NCBI GenBank assembly: GCA_947379755.1
Contig: CANCOC010000023.1
Coordinates: 1 to 41,657 of the forward strand
DNA: 41,657 bases
Reading direction: 5' to 3'
DNA from: Alcaligenaceae bacterium
Lineage (GTDB): Bacteria; Pseudomonadota; Gammaproteobacteria; Burkholderiales; Burkholderiaceae_B
Notes under the pieces: model-generated
The model's database searches: none
What the model was told of the DNA's origin: nothing
Seen by the model: the letters and a program-made list of their open reading frames with translations, nothing else
Program-made: the position numbers and the translations under genes
In this document: positions 1-8,476 of the stretch, piece after piece
Position numbering within the stretch: the first letter of the stretch is position 1
How the letters are laid out: the number at the start of each line of letters is the position of its first letter

Positions 1-3000
1 ACCATCCTGGTCAACAGCAATCCTGCGACCATCATGACGGATCCCGAAACGGCCGATGTGACCTACATCGAACCGATCACCTGGCAAGTCGTCGAAAAAA
101 TCATCGAAAAAGAACGTCCCGATGCTGTCTTGCCCACGATGGGTGGGCAGACCGCGCTCAATTGCGCGCTCGATCTGGACAAGCACGGCGTGCTTGCAAA
201 ATATGGCGTTGAGCTCATCGGTGCCAATGCTCACGCAATTGAAAAAGCAGAAGATCGCCAGAAATTTAAAGTTGCCATGACAGCGATTGGGCTGGAGTCG
301 GCCAAGTCAGGTGTCGCACATACGCTTGAAGAAGCCTGGGAAGTCCATAAGCGTATCGCAATCGAATTAGGCACCTCAGGGTTTCCCTCTGTGATCCGTC
401 CGAGCTTTACGCTGGGCGGCAGTGGCGGTGGCATTGCCTACAACGCTGAAGAATTCGAAACCATCTGTCGCCGTGGCCTCGAAGCCTCACCGACCAATGA
501 GTTGCTGATCGAAGAGTCGTTGCTTGGCTGGAAAGAGTTTGAGATGGAAGTCGTGCGTGATACGGCTGACAATTGCATTATTGTGTGCTCGATCGAAAAC
601 CTCGATCCAATGGGTGTGCATACCGGTGACTCGATCACCGTCGCGCCTGCGCAGACGCTGACCGATAAAGAATATCAGATCATGCGTAATGCATCGATCG
701 CGGTGTTGCGTGAAATCGGCGTCGATACCGGGGGTTCGAACGTGCAGTTTGCGTTGAATCCGCACAATGGTCGCATGATCGTGATTGAGATGAATCCACG
801 TGTCTCGCGTTCTTCAGCGCTGGCCTCCAAGGCGACTGGCTTTCCGATTGCCAAGGTCGCTGCCCGCCTGGCGGTTGGCTATACCCTGGATGAACTTAAA
901 AATGAGATCACAGGAGGCGCAACCCCCGCTTCATTTGAACCGACGATCGATTACGTTGTCACCAAAGTGCCACGTTTTGCTTTCGAAAAATTCCCGACTG
1001 CCGATGCGCGCCTGACGACACAGATGAAGTCAGTCGGTGAGGTCATGGCGATTGGCCGCACCTTCCAGGAGTCGTTCCAGAAAGCCTTGCGTGGCCTTGA
1101 AGTTGGCGTGGATGGTCTGAACCAGAAAACGACCGATCGTGAAAAAATCCAGATTGAACTGGGTGAACCAGGCCCTGAGCGGATCTGGTACGTAGGTGAT
1201 GCGTTTGCACAGGGCTTCACGCTGGACGAAGTGCATCAGCTCACAAAAATTGATCCCTGGTTCCTGTCGCAGATCAAAGAGATCGTTGATATTGAGCTCG
1301 CGCTCGAGCAGCGCACGCTTGGCGACCTTGATGCAAATACCGTGTTGCAGCTCAAACGCCGCGGGTTTTCGGATCGTCGCCTGGCGTTCCTGCTCGATAC
1401 GGTCGAAGCCGAAGTCCGCAAGTTGCGTCACCAGTTCAACGTGCGTCCAGTCTATAAGCGGGTCGACACCTGCGCGGCTGAATTTGCGACCAATACGGCT
1501 TACCTCTACTCGACGTACGAGCAGGAATGCGAAGCCAAACCGACCGATCGTAAAAAGATCATCGTGCTCGGTGGCGGTCCAAACCGTATTGGCCAGGGAA
1601 TTGAGTTTGATTATTGCTGCGTGCACGCGGCCAGCGCTTTGCGCGAAGATGGTTTTGAAACCATCATGATCAATTGCAATCCCGAAACCGTATCGACCGA
1701 TTACGACACCTCGGATCGTTTGTATTTCGAACCGTTGACGCTCGAAGATGTGCTTGAAATCGTGCATATCGAAAAGCCAGTCGGCATGATTGTTCAGTAC
1801 GGTGGCCAGACACCATTGAAACTCGCGCGTGCGCTCGAGGCCAACGGCGTGCCGATTATTGGCACCAGCCCTGAGTCTATCGATGTGGCCGAAGACCGCG
1901 AGCGCTTTCAAAAGTTGTTGACCAAGCTCAATCTGCGTCAACCGCCTAACCGCACCGCCCGCACAGAAAGCGAAGCGCTGGCCCATGCGCAGGAGATCGG
2001 CTATCCGCTGGTCGTGCGTCCTAGCTATGTGCTGGGTGGACGCGCAATGGAAATTGTGCATGAGCAAACAGATCTCGAACGCTATATGCGTGAGGCCGTT
2101 AAAGTCAGCAATGATTCGCCCGTTTTGCTGGATCACTTTCTCAATAACGCGATTGAAATTGATGTCGATTGCCTGTGTGATGGACAGGACGTCTTTATCG
2201 GCGGTGTGATGGAACACATCGAACAGGCCGGCGTGCATTCTGGTGACTCGGCCTGCAGCCTGCCCCCTTATTCTTTGTCCCCCGAGATGACTACGGAAAT
2301 CAAGCGTCAAACCGCTTTGATGGCGCGCGCACTCAATGTCAAAGGACTGATGAACGTCCAGTTCGCGGTGCAGGATGGTGATGTGTATGTCCTTGAGGTC
2401 AATCCGCGTGCTTCGCGTACGGTGCCTTTTGTCTCCAAAGCGACAGGTTTGCAGCTGGCCAAGATCGCAGCGCGCGCCATGGCCGGACAATCACTCGCTT
2501 CGCAAGGCGTGACCGAAGAGGTTGTGCCGCACTATTTTTCAGTCAAAGAAGCCGTCTTCCCGTTTGCGAAATTCCCTGGTGTAGACACGATTCTCGGACC
2601 TGAGATGAAGTCGACAGGCGAAGTCATGGGCGTGGGCGTCACTTTTGGTGAAGCCTTTGTGAAGTCACAAATGGCAGCCAGCGTCAACCTGCCAGAAAAA
2701 GGCACTGCCTTCATCAGCGTCAAGAATCAGGATAAACCCAAGGCTGTCGAAGTCGCCCGCGGCCTGCACGGCTTAGGCTTCAAGATTGTTGCAACGCGTG
2801 GAACCGCCTCGGCGATCGAGCAGGCAGGGATTCCCGTCACGCTGGTCAATAAAGTGGCCGAAGGTCGCCCACACATCGTTGATATGCTTAAAAACGGTGA
2901 GGTTTCGCTGGTGATCAATACGGTCGAGGAACGCCGCAATGCGATCAGCGACTCACGTGCGATTCGTACCCAGGCGCTCGCCGCCCGCGTGACGTATTAC

Positions 3001-3111
3001 ACGACGATTGCCGGGGCACGTGCCGCAGTCGAAGGCATGCAGTATCTGCGTGAGGGTCTGGGTATCAAGGTCTACTCACTGCAGGATCTGCATCAGTCCT
3101 TGAAACACTGA
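1..3111 (+). CDS. carB: Carbamoyl-phosphate synthase large subunit, 5'-truncated by the window
   Basis: CarB makes carbamoyl phosphate from bicarbonate, two ATP and ammonia delivered by CarA, for arginine and pyrimidine synthesis in the cytoplasm. The frame is open from base 1; compared with the E. coli protein I know, about 44 N-terminal residues lie upstream of the window, so the first ATG at 34 is internal (it follows NSNPATI). Two ATP-grasp halves are visible: the first contains [11 protein letters not shown] and [15 protein letters not shown], the second starts near [19 protein letters not shown] and contains [13 protein letters not shown] and [15 protein letters not shown]. The C-terminal ~130 residues form the MGS-like allosteric domain ([13 protein letters not shown]). 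Length and motifs look intact. It ends at TGA 3109-3111, with the CoA-transferase gene starting 11 bases later. Confidence 0.97.
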   Translation, partial: TILVNSNPATIMTDPETADVTYIEPITWQVVEKIIEKERPDAVLPTMGGQTALNCALDLDKHGVLAKYGVELIGANAHAIEKAEDRQKFKVAMTAIGLESAKSGVAHTLEEAWEVHKRIAIELGTSGFPSVIRPSFTLGGSGGGIAYNAEEFETICRRGLEASPTNELLIEESLLGWKEFEMEVVRDTADNCIIVCSIENLDPMGVHTGDSITVAPAQTLTDKEYQIMRNASIAVLREIGVDTGGSNVQFALNPHNGRMIVIEMNPRVSRSSALASKATGFPIAKVAARLAVGYTLDELKNEITGGATPASFEPTIDYVVTKVPRFAFEKFPTADARLTTQMKSVGEVMAIGRTFQESFQKALRGLEVGVDGLNQKTTDREKIQIELGEPGPERIWYVGDAFAQGFTLDEVHQLTKIDPWFLSQIKEIVDIELALEQRTLGDLDANTVLQLKRRGFSDRRLAFLLDTVEAEVRKLRHQFNVRPVYKRVDTCAAEFATNTAYLYSTYEQECEAKPTDRKKIIVLGGGPNRIGQGIEFDYCCVHAASALREDGFETIMINCNPETVSTDYDTSDRLYFEPLTLEDVLEIVHIEKPVGMIVQYGGQTPLKLARALEANGVPIIGTSPESIDVAEDRERFQKLLTKLNLRQPPNRTARTESEALAHAQEIGYPLVVRPSYVLGGRAMEIVHEQTDLERYMREAVKVSNDSPVLLDHFLNNAIEIDVDCLCDGQDVFIGGVMEHIEQAGVHSGDSACSLPPYSLSPEMTTEIKRQTALMARALNVKGLMNVQFAVQDGDVYVLEVNPRASRTVPFVSKATGLQLAKIAARAMAGQSLASQGVTEEVVPHYFSVKEAVFPFAKFPGVDTILGPEMKSTGEVMGVGVTFGEAFVKSQMAASVNLPEKGTAFISVKNQDKPKAVEVARGLHGLGFKIVATRGTASAIEQAGIPVTLVNKVAEGRPHIVDMLKNGEVSLVINTVEERRNAISDSRAIRTQALAARVTYYTTIAGARAAVEGMQYLREGLGIKVYSLQDLHQSLKH

Positions 3112-3122
3112 AGACTTTGGAC

Positions 3123-4295
3123 ATGACTGCACTTCCATATGCGGGCTTGCGTGTCCTTGACATCAGTCAGGGTATCGCAGGTCCGTATTGCGCCCACATC
3201 CTCTGGCAGCAGGGTGCCGATGTCATCAAGGTTGAACCCCCTGCGGGTGACTGGATACGTTTTGTCGGTGTGGCCAGTGGTGAGCACAGCGCGCTCTCGA
3301 TCCAGTTCAATGCCGGCAAGCGTGGGCTGGCGCTTGATGCGCGCACCGAAGCTGGCAAAAAAGTTTTGCATGCACTCGCGCTACAGGCCGACGTCGTCGT
3401 GCAGAATTTCCGTCCGGGTGTCGCTGAGCGGATGGGTGTTGGCTGGGCCGAGCTCAGTGCCATCAAGCCCGACCTGGTGTACGTCTCGATCAGTGGATAT
3501 GGACCAGACGGCCCCTATGCGGATTCGCCCGCAACAGACTCTGTCATGCAGGCCGACAGCGGACTCATGTTCTCCAATCAGGATGAGCAAGGTACGCCAC
3601 GGCGTATTGGTCTGCTTGCCGCAGACGTGCTGACGGGCTTGTATGCTGCGCAAGGCGCCGCAACGGCTCTGTATCAGCGTCTCGCACGCAAGCAGGGCAC
3701 GCATGTGCAGGTCAGCCTGTTTGAGGCGTGCGCGGCGTTTCAGGGTGCTTGCTTTGTTGAGCAGGCGATCGCTGGTAAGCGGCCCTTTGGTGCGGTCAGT
3801 GCACCAAACGGGGTGTTTGCTACGGCAGATGGCAAAATTTCAATTGTTGTGCTCAATGATGATCAGTTTGGCCGCTTGTGCCGGGCAATCAGTCTTCCCG
3901 AGTGGCTCACCGACCCAAGGTTTGGCAGTAACCCACAACGTTTTGCGAATCGTGATGCGTTGTATGCGGTCCTCAACGAGAAGGTGCGCCAGCATCCGAC
4001 GGACTACTGGACACAACTCCTGCAGCAGCATGACGTCTTGCACGCCCCAGTGCGTGATTACAACGGAGTGCTCAATCACCCTCAGGCGCTGCATCTTGAG
4101 ATGGTGCAGCAGCTTGAGCAGGCGGGCGTGGGCACTTTGCCTTATGTCGGCCTACCCGTGCATCCGCATCATCGTCCAGTTCAGGCCTCGCCTCGCATCG
4201 GTGAACATTCGCGACACATTCTGCAAGATGCCGGAATCGGGATGTCCCAGATCGATCAGCTGCTGGAAAGCAAGGTTGTTCTGCAGGCAAAATAG
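3123..4295 (+). CDS. Family III CoA-transferase (CaiB/BaiF type)
   Basis: A 390-residue cytoplasmic enzyme of the formyl-CoA transferase/CaiB family, which moves CoA between carboxylic acids through an enzyme-aspartyl anhydride. Visible family marks are RVLDISQGIAGPYC near residue 10, the NFRPGVAERMG segment near 95, and PATDSVMQADSGLM, where D139 fits the catalytic aspartate. It is of normal length. I chose ATG 3123, with GAAG 9 bases upstream, over an in-frame TTG at 3117. The gene follows carB closely and precedes a Bug binding protein and a dehydrogenase, suggesting uptake and CoA activation of a carboxylic acid; the substrate cannot be read from the sequence. Confidence 0.88.
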   Translation: MTALPYAGLRVLDISQGIAGPYCAHILWQQGADVIKVEPPAGDWIRFVGVASGEHSALSIQFNAGKRGLALDARTEAGKKVLHALALQADVVVQNFRPGVAERMGVGWAELSAIKPDLVYVSISGYGPDGPYADSPATDSVMQADSGLMFSNQDEQGTPRRIGLLAADVLTGLYAAQGAATALYQRLARKQGTHVQVSLFEACAAFQGACFVEQAIAGKRPFGAVSAPNGVFATADGKISIVVLNDDQFGRLCRAISLPEWLTDPRFGSNPQRFANRDALYAVLNEKVRQHPTDYWTQLLQQHDVLHAPVRDYNGVLNHPQALHLEMVQQLEQAGVGTLPYVGLPVHPHHRPVQASPRIGEHSRHILQDAGIGMSQIDQLLESKVVLQAK

Positions 4296-4343
4296 ACTGC
4301 TTTAAAAAAATACAAAAAAATAAAATACTGGAGACATATCGCA

Positions 4344-5348
4344 ATGAAACGCAATCCCCTGACTTTGAAACTAAGCGCTTGTCTGTTGCTCGTGCTCGGG
4401 CTGAGCGCAGCAGCCAGCAATGTTTTTGCACAAAGTGCTGCCGCAATCGCAGCGTACCCGAGTAAACAGATCCGTATGGTCATCCCATATCCGCCGGGCG
4501 GACCGACAGATCTGACGGCGCGCGTGGTTGCTGCCGATATGAGTACGACCCTGGGGCAGACCGTCTTTGCAGAGAACCGGCCAGGCGCCAGCGGCATGAT
4601 TGGTGCCGAGCTGGTGGCACGCGCCGAACCTGATGGCTACACCATCCTGGCCAATGCATCTTTGCATGTGATCAATGGTTTTATTTATCCCGATATGCGC
4701 TTTGATGCCTTGAAGGATTTTGCACCGATCACCCAGCTGGCAGCAGTGCCGCTCGTGCTGGTTGTGCCAATGAGCCTGCCCGTGCACTCGGTGCAGGAGC
4801 TCGTTGAGTATGGTCGCAAAAACCCAGGCAAACTGAATTTTGGTTCGTCGGGCAATGCCTCGGCTCAGCAGCTGGCAGGTGAGTCGTTCAAAATCGCTGC
4901 AGGCATTGAAATGCAGCACGTACCCTACAAAGGCAGCTCGCCTGCGCTGGCTGACCTGGTTGGTGGACAGATCCAGTTGATGTTCGACTCAATGCCTTCG
5001 GCCATGCCCTTTATCAAGTCCGGTAAATTGCGTGCCATCGCAGTGACCACACTTAAACGTGCACAAGCCTTGCCCGAGTTACCCACAATTGCCGAATCTG
5101 GTTATCCCGGCTTTGACATTGCGACATGGTATGGCTACTGGGCACCCAAGGGCACCCCTCCAGAAATCGTGAGCAAACTTTCGGCTGCAGCCGCTCTGGC
5201 CCTCAAAAAACCAGGTGTGATCGAGCAATATGCAGGCATGGGTGCCGAGCCCGTGGGTTCCACACCAGAAGAATTCGCAAAGTACAACGCCTCAGAAACG
5301 GTGAAGTGGGAAGAGATCGTGCGCAAGTCTGGCGCCAAAGCCAACTGA
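4344..5348 (+). CDS. Bug/TctC-family periplasmic solute-binding protein
   Basis: A 334-residue extracytoplasmic binding protein of the tripartite tricarboxylate transporter (TctC/Bug) family. The first ~30 residues form a classic signal peptide (KRN, hydrophobic core, SNVFA-Q). The mature part starts with YPSKQIRMVIPYPPGGPTD, the family's first ligand-loop signature, and has ENRPGASGMIGAE, HVPYKGSSPALADLVGGQ and LPTIAESGYPGF, all usual for Bug proteins. GGAG at 4330-4333 precedes the ATG by 10 bases. No TctA/TctB membrane subunits lie beside it, so it is an orphan Bug protein that probably borrows a transporter or acts as a sensor; ligands in this family are mostly carboxylates. Its stop overlaps the next start by one base. 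Confidence 0.93.
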   Translation: MKRNPLTLKLSACLLLVLGLSAAASNVFAQSAAAIAAYPSKQIRMVIPYPPGGPTDLTARVVAADMSTTLGQTVFAENRPGASGMIGAELVARAEPDGYTILANASLHVINGFIYPDMRFDALKDFAPITQLAAVPLVLVVPMSLPVHSVQELVEYGRKNPGKLNFGSSGNASAQQLAGESFKIAAGIEMQHVPYKGSSPALADLVGGQIQLMFDSMPSAMPFIKSGKLRAIAVTTLKRAQALPELPTIAESGYPGFDIATWYGYWAPKGTPPEIVSKLSAAAALALKKPGVIEQYAGMGAEPVGSTPEEFAKYNASETVKWEEIVRKSGAKAN

Positions 5349-6103
5349 TGGCTGTTTTCATTACGGGTGCAAGTAGTGGACTAGGCGCCGCACTTGCGCG
5401 GCATTATGCCCAGCAGGGACATACCCTCGGGCTGGTTGCGCGTCGTGCAGATCGCTTGCAGGCCCTGGCTGCAAGCCTGCCTGGCGCACATCATGTGTAT
5501 GTGCTTGATGTGTGTGATCGTCCGGCATTGCACGCCGCTGCTGATGACTTCATCCGGCAGGCTGGCCATGTTGATATTGTGATCGCCTCGGCCGGTATCA
5601 GTGCGGGGACCCTGACACAAGAGATCGACGACTTTGGTGTGTTCAAGTCTATTTTTGAAACCAACATGATCGCAACCGTCTCGACTTTTGAGCCCTTTAT
5701 CCAGGGTATGGTCAACCGACAATCCGGTACTCTGGTCGGCATTGCCAGTGTTGCAGGCGTGCGCGGGTTGCCTGGCGCGGGGGCGTACAGCGCCTCTAAG
5801 GCCGCCGTGGCAACATATTGCGAAAGCCTGCGGCTCGAACTCAAGCCGCAAGGCGTTGCAGTGGTCACTATTGCTCCGGGCTATGTCCGCACCGAGATGA
5901 CGGCACGCAATCCTTACAACATGCCATTTCTGATGGAAGCGAAGGAGTTCGCTACGCGCGCGGCTGATTCCATTTCACGCAAGCGGACCTACTGTGTCAT
6001 TCCCTGGCAAATGGGCATCGTGGCCAAACTGATGCGACTGTTGCCAAACTGGTTGTACGACCGACTGGCCGTCAATGCACCACGCAAACCCCGGCTTAAA
6101 TAA
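5348..6103 (+). CDS. Short-chain dehydrogenase/reductase
   Basis: A 251-residue classical SDR oxidoreductase. It has TGASSGLG at residues 6-13 for the NAD(P) Rossmann turn, a variant ASAG at 80-83 where NNAG is usual, Ser134, and the YSASK active-site segment with Tyr147 and Lys151. Arg residues after the second strand (LVARRADR) favour NADP(H). I start it at ATG 5348, which overlaps the TGA of the preceding gene (TGATG) and implies translational coupling; a longer in-frame extension back to 5126 only reads across the Bug gene and was dropped. The C-terminus (IPWQMGIVAKLMRLLPNWLYD) is hydrophobic, as in several uncharacterised SDRs. The substrate is unknown; operon position suggests the same carboxylate pathway as its neighbours. 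Confidence 0.9.
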   Translation: MAVFITGASSGLGAALARHYAQQGHTLGLVARRADRLQALAASLPGAHHVYVLDVCDRPALHAAADDFIRQAGHVDIVIASAGISAGTLTQEIDDFGVFKSIFETNMIATVSTFEPFIQGMVNRQSGTLVGIASVAGVRGLPGAGAYSASKAAVATYCESLRLELKPQGVAVVTIAPGYVRTEMTARNPYNMPFLMEAKEFATRAADSISRKRTYCVIPWQMGIVAKLMRLLPNWLYDRLAVNAPRKPRLK

Positions 6104-6105
6104 AC

Positions 6106-6753
6106 CTAAATAATAATTTCGTCTTTCGAGACTTGCTGCAAGTGGCTCACATCGCCCCAGTCGATGATTTTCCAGCCGCTGGGTGAAACCTCTATGCGGT
6201 TCAGGCTGGCGTTGAGCAAGGGCGCCTCTCGCGTTGCCTGCAGACTGACCTGGCTGGCATGGCGCCAGATAATGTCCATGGCTCCTCCATGACTGACCAC
6301 CATGACGCGCTGTCCTACGTGTCTGGCGGCAATCTCGTCAATCGCGTTGATCACGCGACGATGAAACGCACCGAGCGTTTCGCCTCCGGACAGTTCGGCA
6401 TCCGGATCGCGACTTTGCCAGACTTTTGCAGCCTCAGGCTGATGTTCAGCCATTGTGTGAAAAATCAGACCCTGCAGCACACCAAAGTGGCGTTCACGCA
6501 CGCCTGATTCAATTTTTGGCACGAGTCCGATTGAATCAGCAATGATGCGTGCCGTCTGGTGCGCACGCTTGAGATCGCTGGTGTAGATGGCATCAATGGG
6601 CTGGCTGGCCTGGATGTTTTGCGACAGATGCAGGCCGAGCGCACGGGCCTGGCTGACACCGTTTTCATTGAGTTCGGTATCTTCCCAGCCCTGGACGCGG
6701 CGAACCGTGTTCCAGGGCGTTTCACCATGCCGGACTACCCAGATTTCAGTCAT
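6106..6753 (-). CDS. Histidine phosphatase family protein (phosphoglycerate-mutase-like)
   Basis: A 215-residue member of the branch-2-like histidine phosphatase/PGM superfamily. The N-terminal RHGETPWN places the phospho-accepting histidine at residue 9. Glu87 in RERHFG fits the acid, and SHGGAMD carries the second histidine at 155. Families with this layout include GpmB-like phosphatases and alpha-ribazole phosphatase; substrate is not predictable. The gene ends two bases from the stop of the convergent SDR gene, with no visible terminator between. It lies 23 bases downstream of fpr on the same strand and is probably co-transcribed with it. Confidence 0.88.
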   Translation of the reverse strand: MTEIWVVRHGETPWNTVRRVQGWEDTELNENGVSQARALGLHLSQNIQASQPIDAIYTSDLKRAHQTARIIADSIGLVPKIESGVRERHFGVLQGLIFHTMAEHQPEAAKVWQSRDPDAELSGGETLGAFHRRVINAIDEIAARHVGQRVMVVSHGGAMDIIWRHASQVSLQATREAPLLNASLNRIEVSPSGWKIIDWGDVSHLQQVSKDEIII

Positions 6754-6776
6754 ACAGCGCGAGCCTTTAAATATGT

Positions 6777-7550
6777 TTATTGTTCGACAAATGCACGTTC
6801 GACCACGAAGTCACCAGGCTTTGAGGTATTACCTTCGTTAAAACCGCGTGCTTCAAGCATCACTTTGAGGTCGCGCAACAGACCAGGACTGCCACAGATC
6901 ATGATGCGGTCTTCTTCGCGATTGAGCGAAGGGACTCCGAGGTCTGTAAATAGTTTGCCATTTTCAATTAGGTCGGTAATCCGGCCCATGTGATGATATT
7001 GCTCGCGTGTGACGGTTGGGTAATAGCGCAGTTGCCTGGTAATCATTTCGCCCAGGAACTCGTGAGCTGGCAACTCTTGTGTGATGTAGTCATGGTAGGC
7101 GAGTTCAGCGACTTCGCGCACGCCGTGTACCAGAATCACTTCCTCGAATTTTTCGTAGGTCTCGGGATCACGGATGACACTCATGAACGGGGCCAGGCCC
7201 GTGCCAGAGGAGAACATGTACAGACGTTTGCCGGGTAACAGGTAGTCAATGAGCAGGGTGCCGGTGGGTTTGCGGCCCACCACAATGCTGTCCCCGACCT
7301 GAATATGCTGCAGCCTGGATGTCAGCGGGCCGTCTTCGACCTTAATGCTCAGGAATTCAAGACTCTCTTCGTAGTTGGCGCTTGCAATACTATAGGCGCG
7401 CAACAGGGGCTTGTTGTTGATCCGCAGACCAATCATGGTGAAGTGACCGTTGCTAAAGCGCAGTGCAGGGTCGCGGGTAGTGGTAAAGCTGAACAGACGG
7501 TCCGTCCAGTGGTGGACGCTCAGGACGCGCTCTTCGAGAAATGCACTCAT
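6777..7550 (-). CDS. fpr: Ferredoxin/flavodoxin--NADP+ reductase
   Basis: A 257-residue FAD enzyme that passes electrons between NADPH and ferredoxin or flavodoxin, used in iron-sulfur maintenance and oxidative-stress defence. The FAD site RAYSIAS is at 51-57 and the NADP-binding GTGLAPF at 116-122. The C-terminus VVERAFVEQ matches the bacterial Azotobacter/Rhodobacter-like FPR class, whose tail stacks on the flavin. I start it at ATG 7550 (MSAFLEERVLSVHHW), which gives the usual ~257-residue length; an extension to 7616 adds 22 residues that do not look like family sequence. A phosphatase gene follows it. The upstream 350 bases are shared with divergent greA. Confidence 0.93.
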   Translation of the reverse strand: MSAFLEERVLSVHHWTDRLFSFTTTRDPALRFSNGHFTMIGLRINNKPLLRAYSIASANYEESLEFLSIKVEDGPLTSRLQHIQVGDSIVVGRKPTGTLLIDYLLPGKRLYMFSSGTGLAPFMSVIRDPETYEKFEEVILVHGVREVAELAYHDYITQELPAHEFLGEMITRQLRYYPTVTREQYHHMGRITDLIENGKLFTDLGVPSLNREEDRIMICGSPGLLRDLKVMLEARGFNEGNTSKPGDFVVERAFVEQ

Positions 7551-7754
7551 GATTGGGTCACTTTTGTGTATAAATAAATGAAAAACAAGGCGTGCCAGGG
7601 TTGCACCCGTCGCCACTATGCATGGATTGTAATAAATTGATCGCGATGACGATCGACAACACGCCTGATTGTAGTGAATGCTACATCGGCGTCAGAGATC
7701 CGGGCAAAGAATCAAACGTTATAAGCTAATGAATCCAGGCTGAACGGTGTTCGT

Positions 7755-7768
7755 ATGATCTAAATCAA
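7755..7768. promoter_or_regulatory. FNR/ANR-like binding site
   Basis: ATGAT-CTAA-ATCAA matches the FNR/CRP-fold consensus TTGAT-N4-ATCAA at 9 of 10 positions. It lies between divergent fpr and greA, about 205 bases before the fpr start and 135 before the greA start. Which gene it serves, if any, is not clear, and no ideally spaced -10 was found. It could be chance. Confidence 0.3.
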
Positions 7769-7809
7769 CAGGCATTTTCCTGTTGGCCGTGCCTATGGAC
7801 TTCCCTGGC

Positions 7810-7838
7810 TTGCATTTGGTCTAAATTTTCCTCACAAT
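7810..7838 (+). promoter_or_regulatory. Putative sigma-70 promoter of greA
   Basis: TTGCAT (7810-7815) and CACAAT (7833-7838) are separated by 17 bases and would start RNA near 7845, ten bases before the leader hairpin. Matches are partial (TTG at -35; four of six bases at -10), so this is tentative. Confidence 0.4.
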
Positions 7839-7854
7839 AGAGGCTTACTGTTTG

Positions 7855-7891
7855 CCCCGGTTCCCACCCGAGCCGGGGTTTTGCTTTTTTT
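7855..7891 (+). terminator. Intrinsic terminator in the greA leader
   Basis: CCCCGGTTC (7855-7863) pairs with GAGCCGGGG (7870-7878; one U-G pair) around loop CCACCC, followed by TTTTGCTTTTTTT to 7891. The U-tract abuts the AGGA ribosome-binding site of greA, whose ATG is at 7903. No rightward gene lies directly upstream, so the hairpin belongs to greA's own leader rather than ending another operon. The layout resembles the E. coli greA leader that terminates to give the small RNA GraL. Confidence 0.8.
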
Positions 7892-7902
7892 AGGAAAACA
7901 AG

Positions 7903-8379
7903 ATGACTACTATACCTCTGACCGTGCGCGGGGCCGAGCGCTTGCAAGCCGAGCTGCACCGCCTCAAGCACGTCGAACGTCCCTCTGTGATTAATGCGAT
8001 TGCCGAAGCGCGCGCGCAGGGCGATCTGTCCGAGAATGCAGAGTATGACGCTGCCCGCGAAAAACAGGGCTTTATCGAAGCGCGCATCAGCGAGCTCGAC
8101 GGTACGCTTTCCAATGCACAGATTATCGATCCTGCCACAATTGATGCTGATGGGCGTGCTGTGTTTGGTGCAACCGTTGAAATCGAAGATCTGGAGTCTG
8201 GCGACAAGGTCACATATCAGATCGTTGGTGACGCTGAGGCCGATATCAAATCGAATCTGATTTCAGTATCGAGTCCTGTTGCCCGTTCTCTGATCGGCAA
8301 GTACGAAGGTGATGTTGTTCAGGTCAAAGCCCCATCTGGTTTGCGTGAATACGAAGTCATCAGCATTAAATATCTCTGA
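7903..8379 (+). CDS. greA: Transcription elongation factor GreA
   Basis: A 158-residue factor that rescues backtracked RNA polymerase by stimulating cleavage of the nascent RNA through the secondary channel. The N-terminal coiled-coil (residues ~1-75) has the tip motif EARAQGDLSENAEYDAA with Asp41 and Glu44, the acidic residues that reach the polymerase active centre. The C-terminal FKBP-like domain ends in YEVISIKYL. Length is exactly that of the family. AGGA at 7892-7895 is the ribosome-binding site and overlaps the end of a leader terminator, so transcription of greA requires readthrough. In related species carB is close to greA; here five genes separate them. Confidence 0.97.
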   Translation: MTTIPLTVRGAERLQAELHRLKHVERPSVINAIAEARAQGDLSENAEYDAAREKQGFIEARISELDGTLSNAQIIDPATIDADGRAVFGATVEIEDLESGDKVTYQIVGDAEADIKSNLISVSSPVARSLIGKYEGDVVQVKAPSGLREYEVISIKYL

Positions 8380-8380
8380 T

Positions 8381-8420
8381 TGATTGCGCAGTCTATAAAA
8401 TGATTGCGCGGTCCATAAAA
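8381..8420. repeat. Tandem 20-bp duplication after greA
   Basis: Two adjacent 20-base units, TGATTGCGCAGTCTATAAAA and TGATTGCGCGGTCCATAAAA, differ at two positions. They start one base after the greA stop and run into the terminator's A-rich left flank. It looks like a recent local duplication with slight drift. Confidence 0.85.
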
Positions 8421-8452
8421 AAACCCCGGATAAAATTGAGCCGGGGTTTTTT
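8421..8452. terminator. Bidirectional terminator between greA and yhbY
   Basis: AAACCCCGG (8421-8429) pairs with CCGGGGTTT (8441-8449) around an 11-base loop. It has a T-run rightward (8447-8452) and an A-run at 8417-8423 that serves as the U-tract leftward. It can therefore stop greA and the convergent yhbY. The CCCCGG/GAGCCGGGGTTTT core is the same as in the greA leader hairpin. Confidence 0.88.
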
Positions 8453-8476
8453 ATTCTGAGCGGGAGTCCAGTGTGC

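Larger units (their letters stand above)
7551..7902. other. Divergent fpr/greA intergenic region
   Basis: This 352-base gap holds no convincing gene. It carries the start-proximal DNA of fpr (leftward) and greA (rightward). Visible elements are a small imperfect palindrome (TGTAG 7670-7674 with CTACA 7681-7685), an FNR-like site at 7755-7768, a putative sigma-70 promoter at 7810-7838, and a terminator hairpin just before greA. For fpr, TATAAC on the minus strand (7723-7718) is a possible -10, but no good -35 was found. Confidence 0.6.

Noticed and set aside
1030..2490. A 486-codon open frame on the minus strand inside carB
   Set aside because: It is antisense to a strongly conserved gene, its product is rich in His/Arg/Ile with no recognisable domain, and such frames follow from codon bias.
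5126..5347. N-terminal extension of the short-chain dehydrogenase
   Set aside because: It overlaps the Bug protein gene in another frame and the Rossmann motif begins at the downstream ATG 5348.
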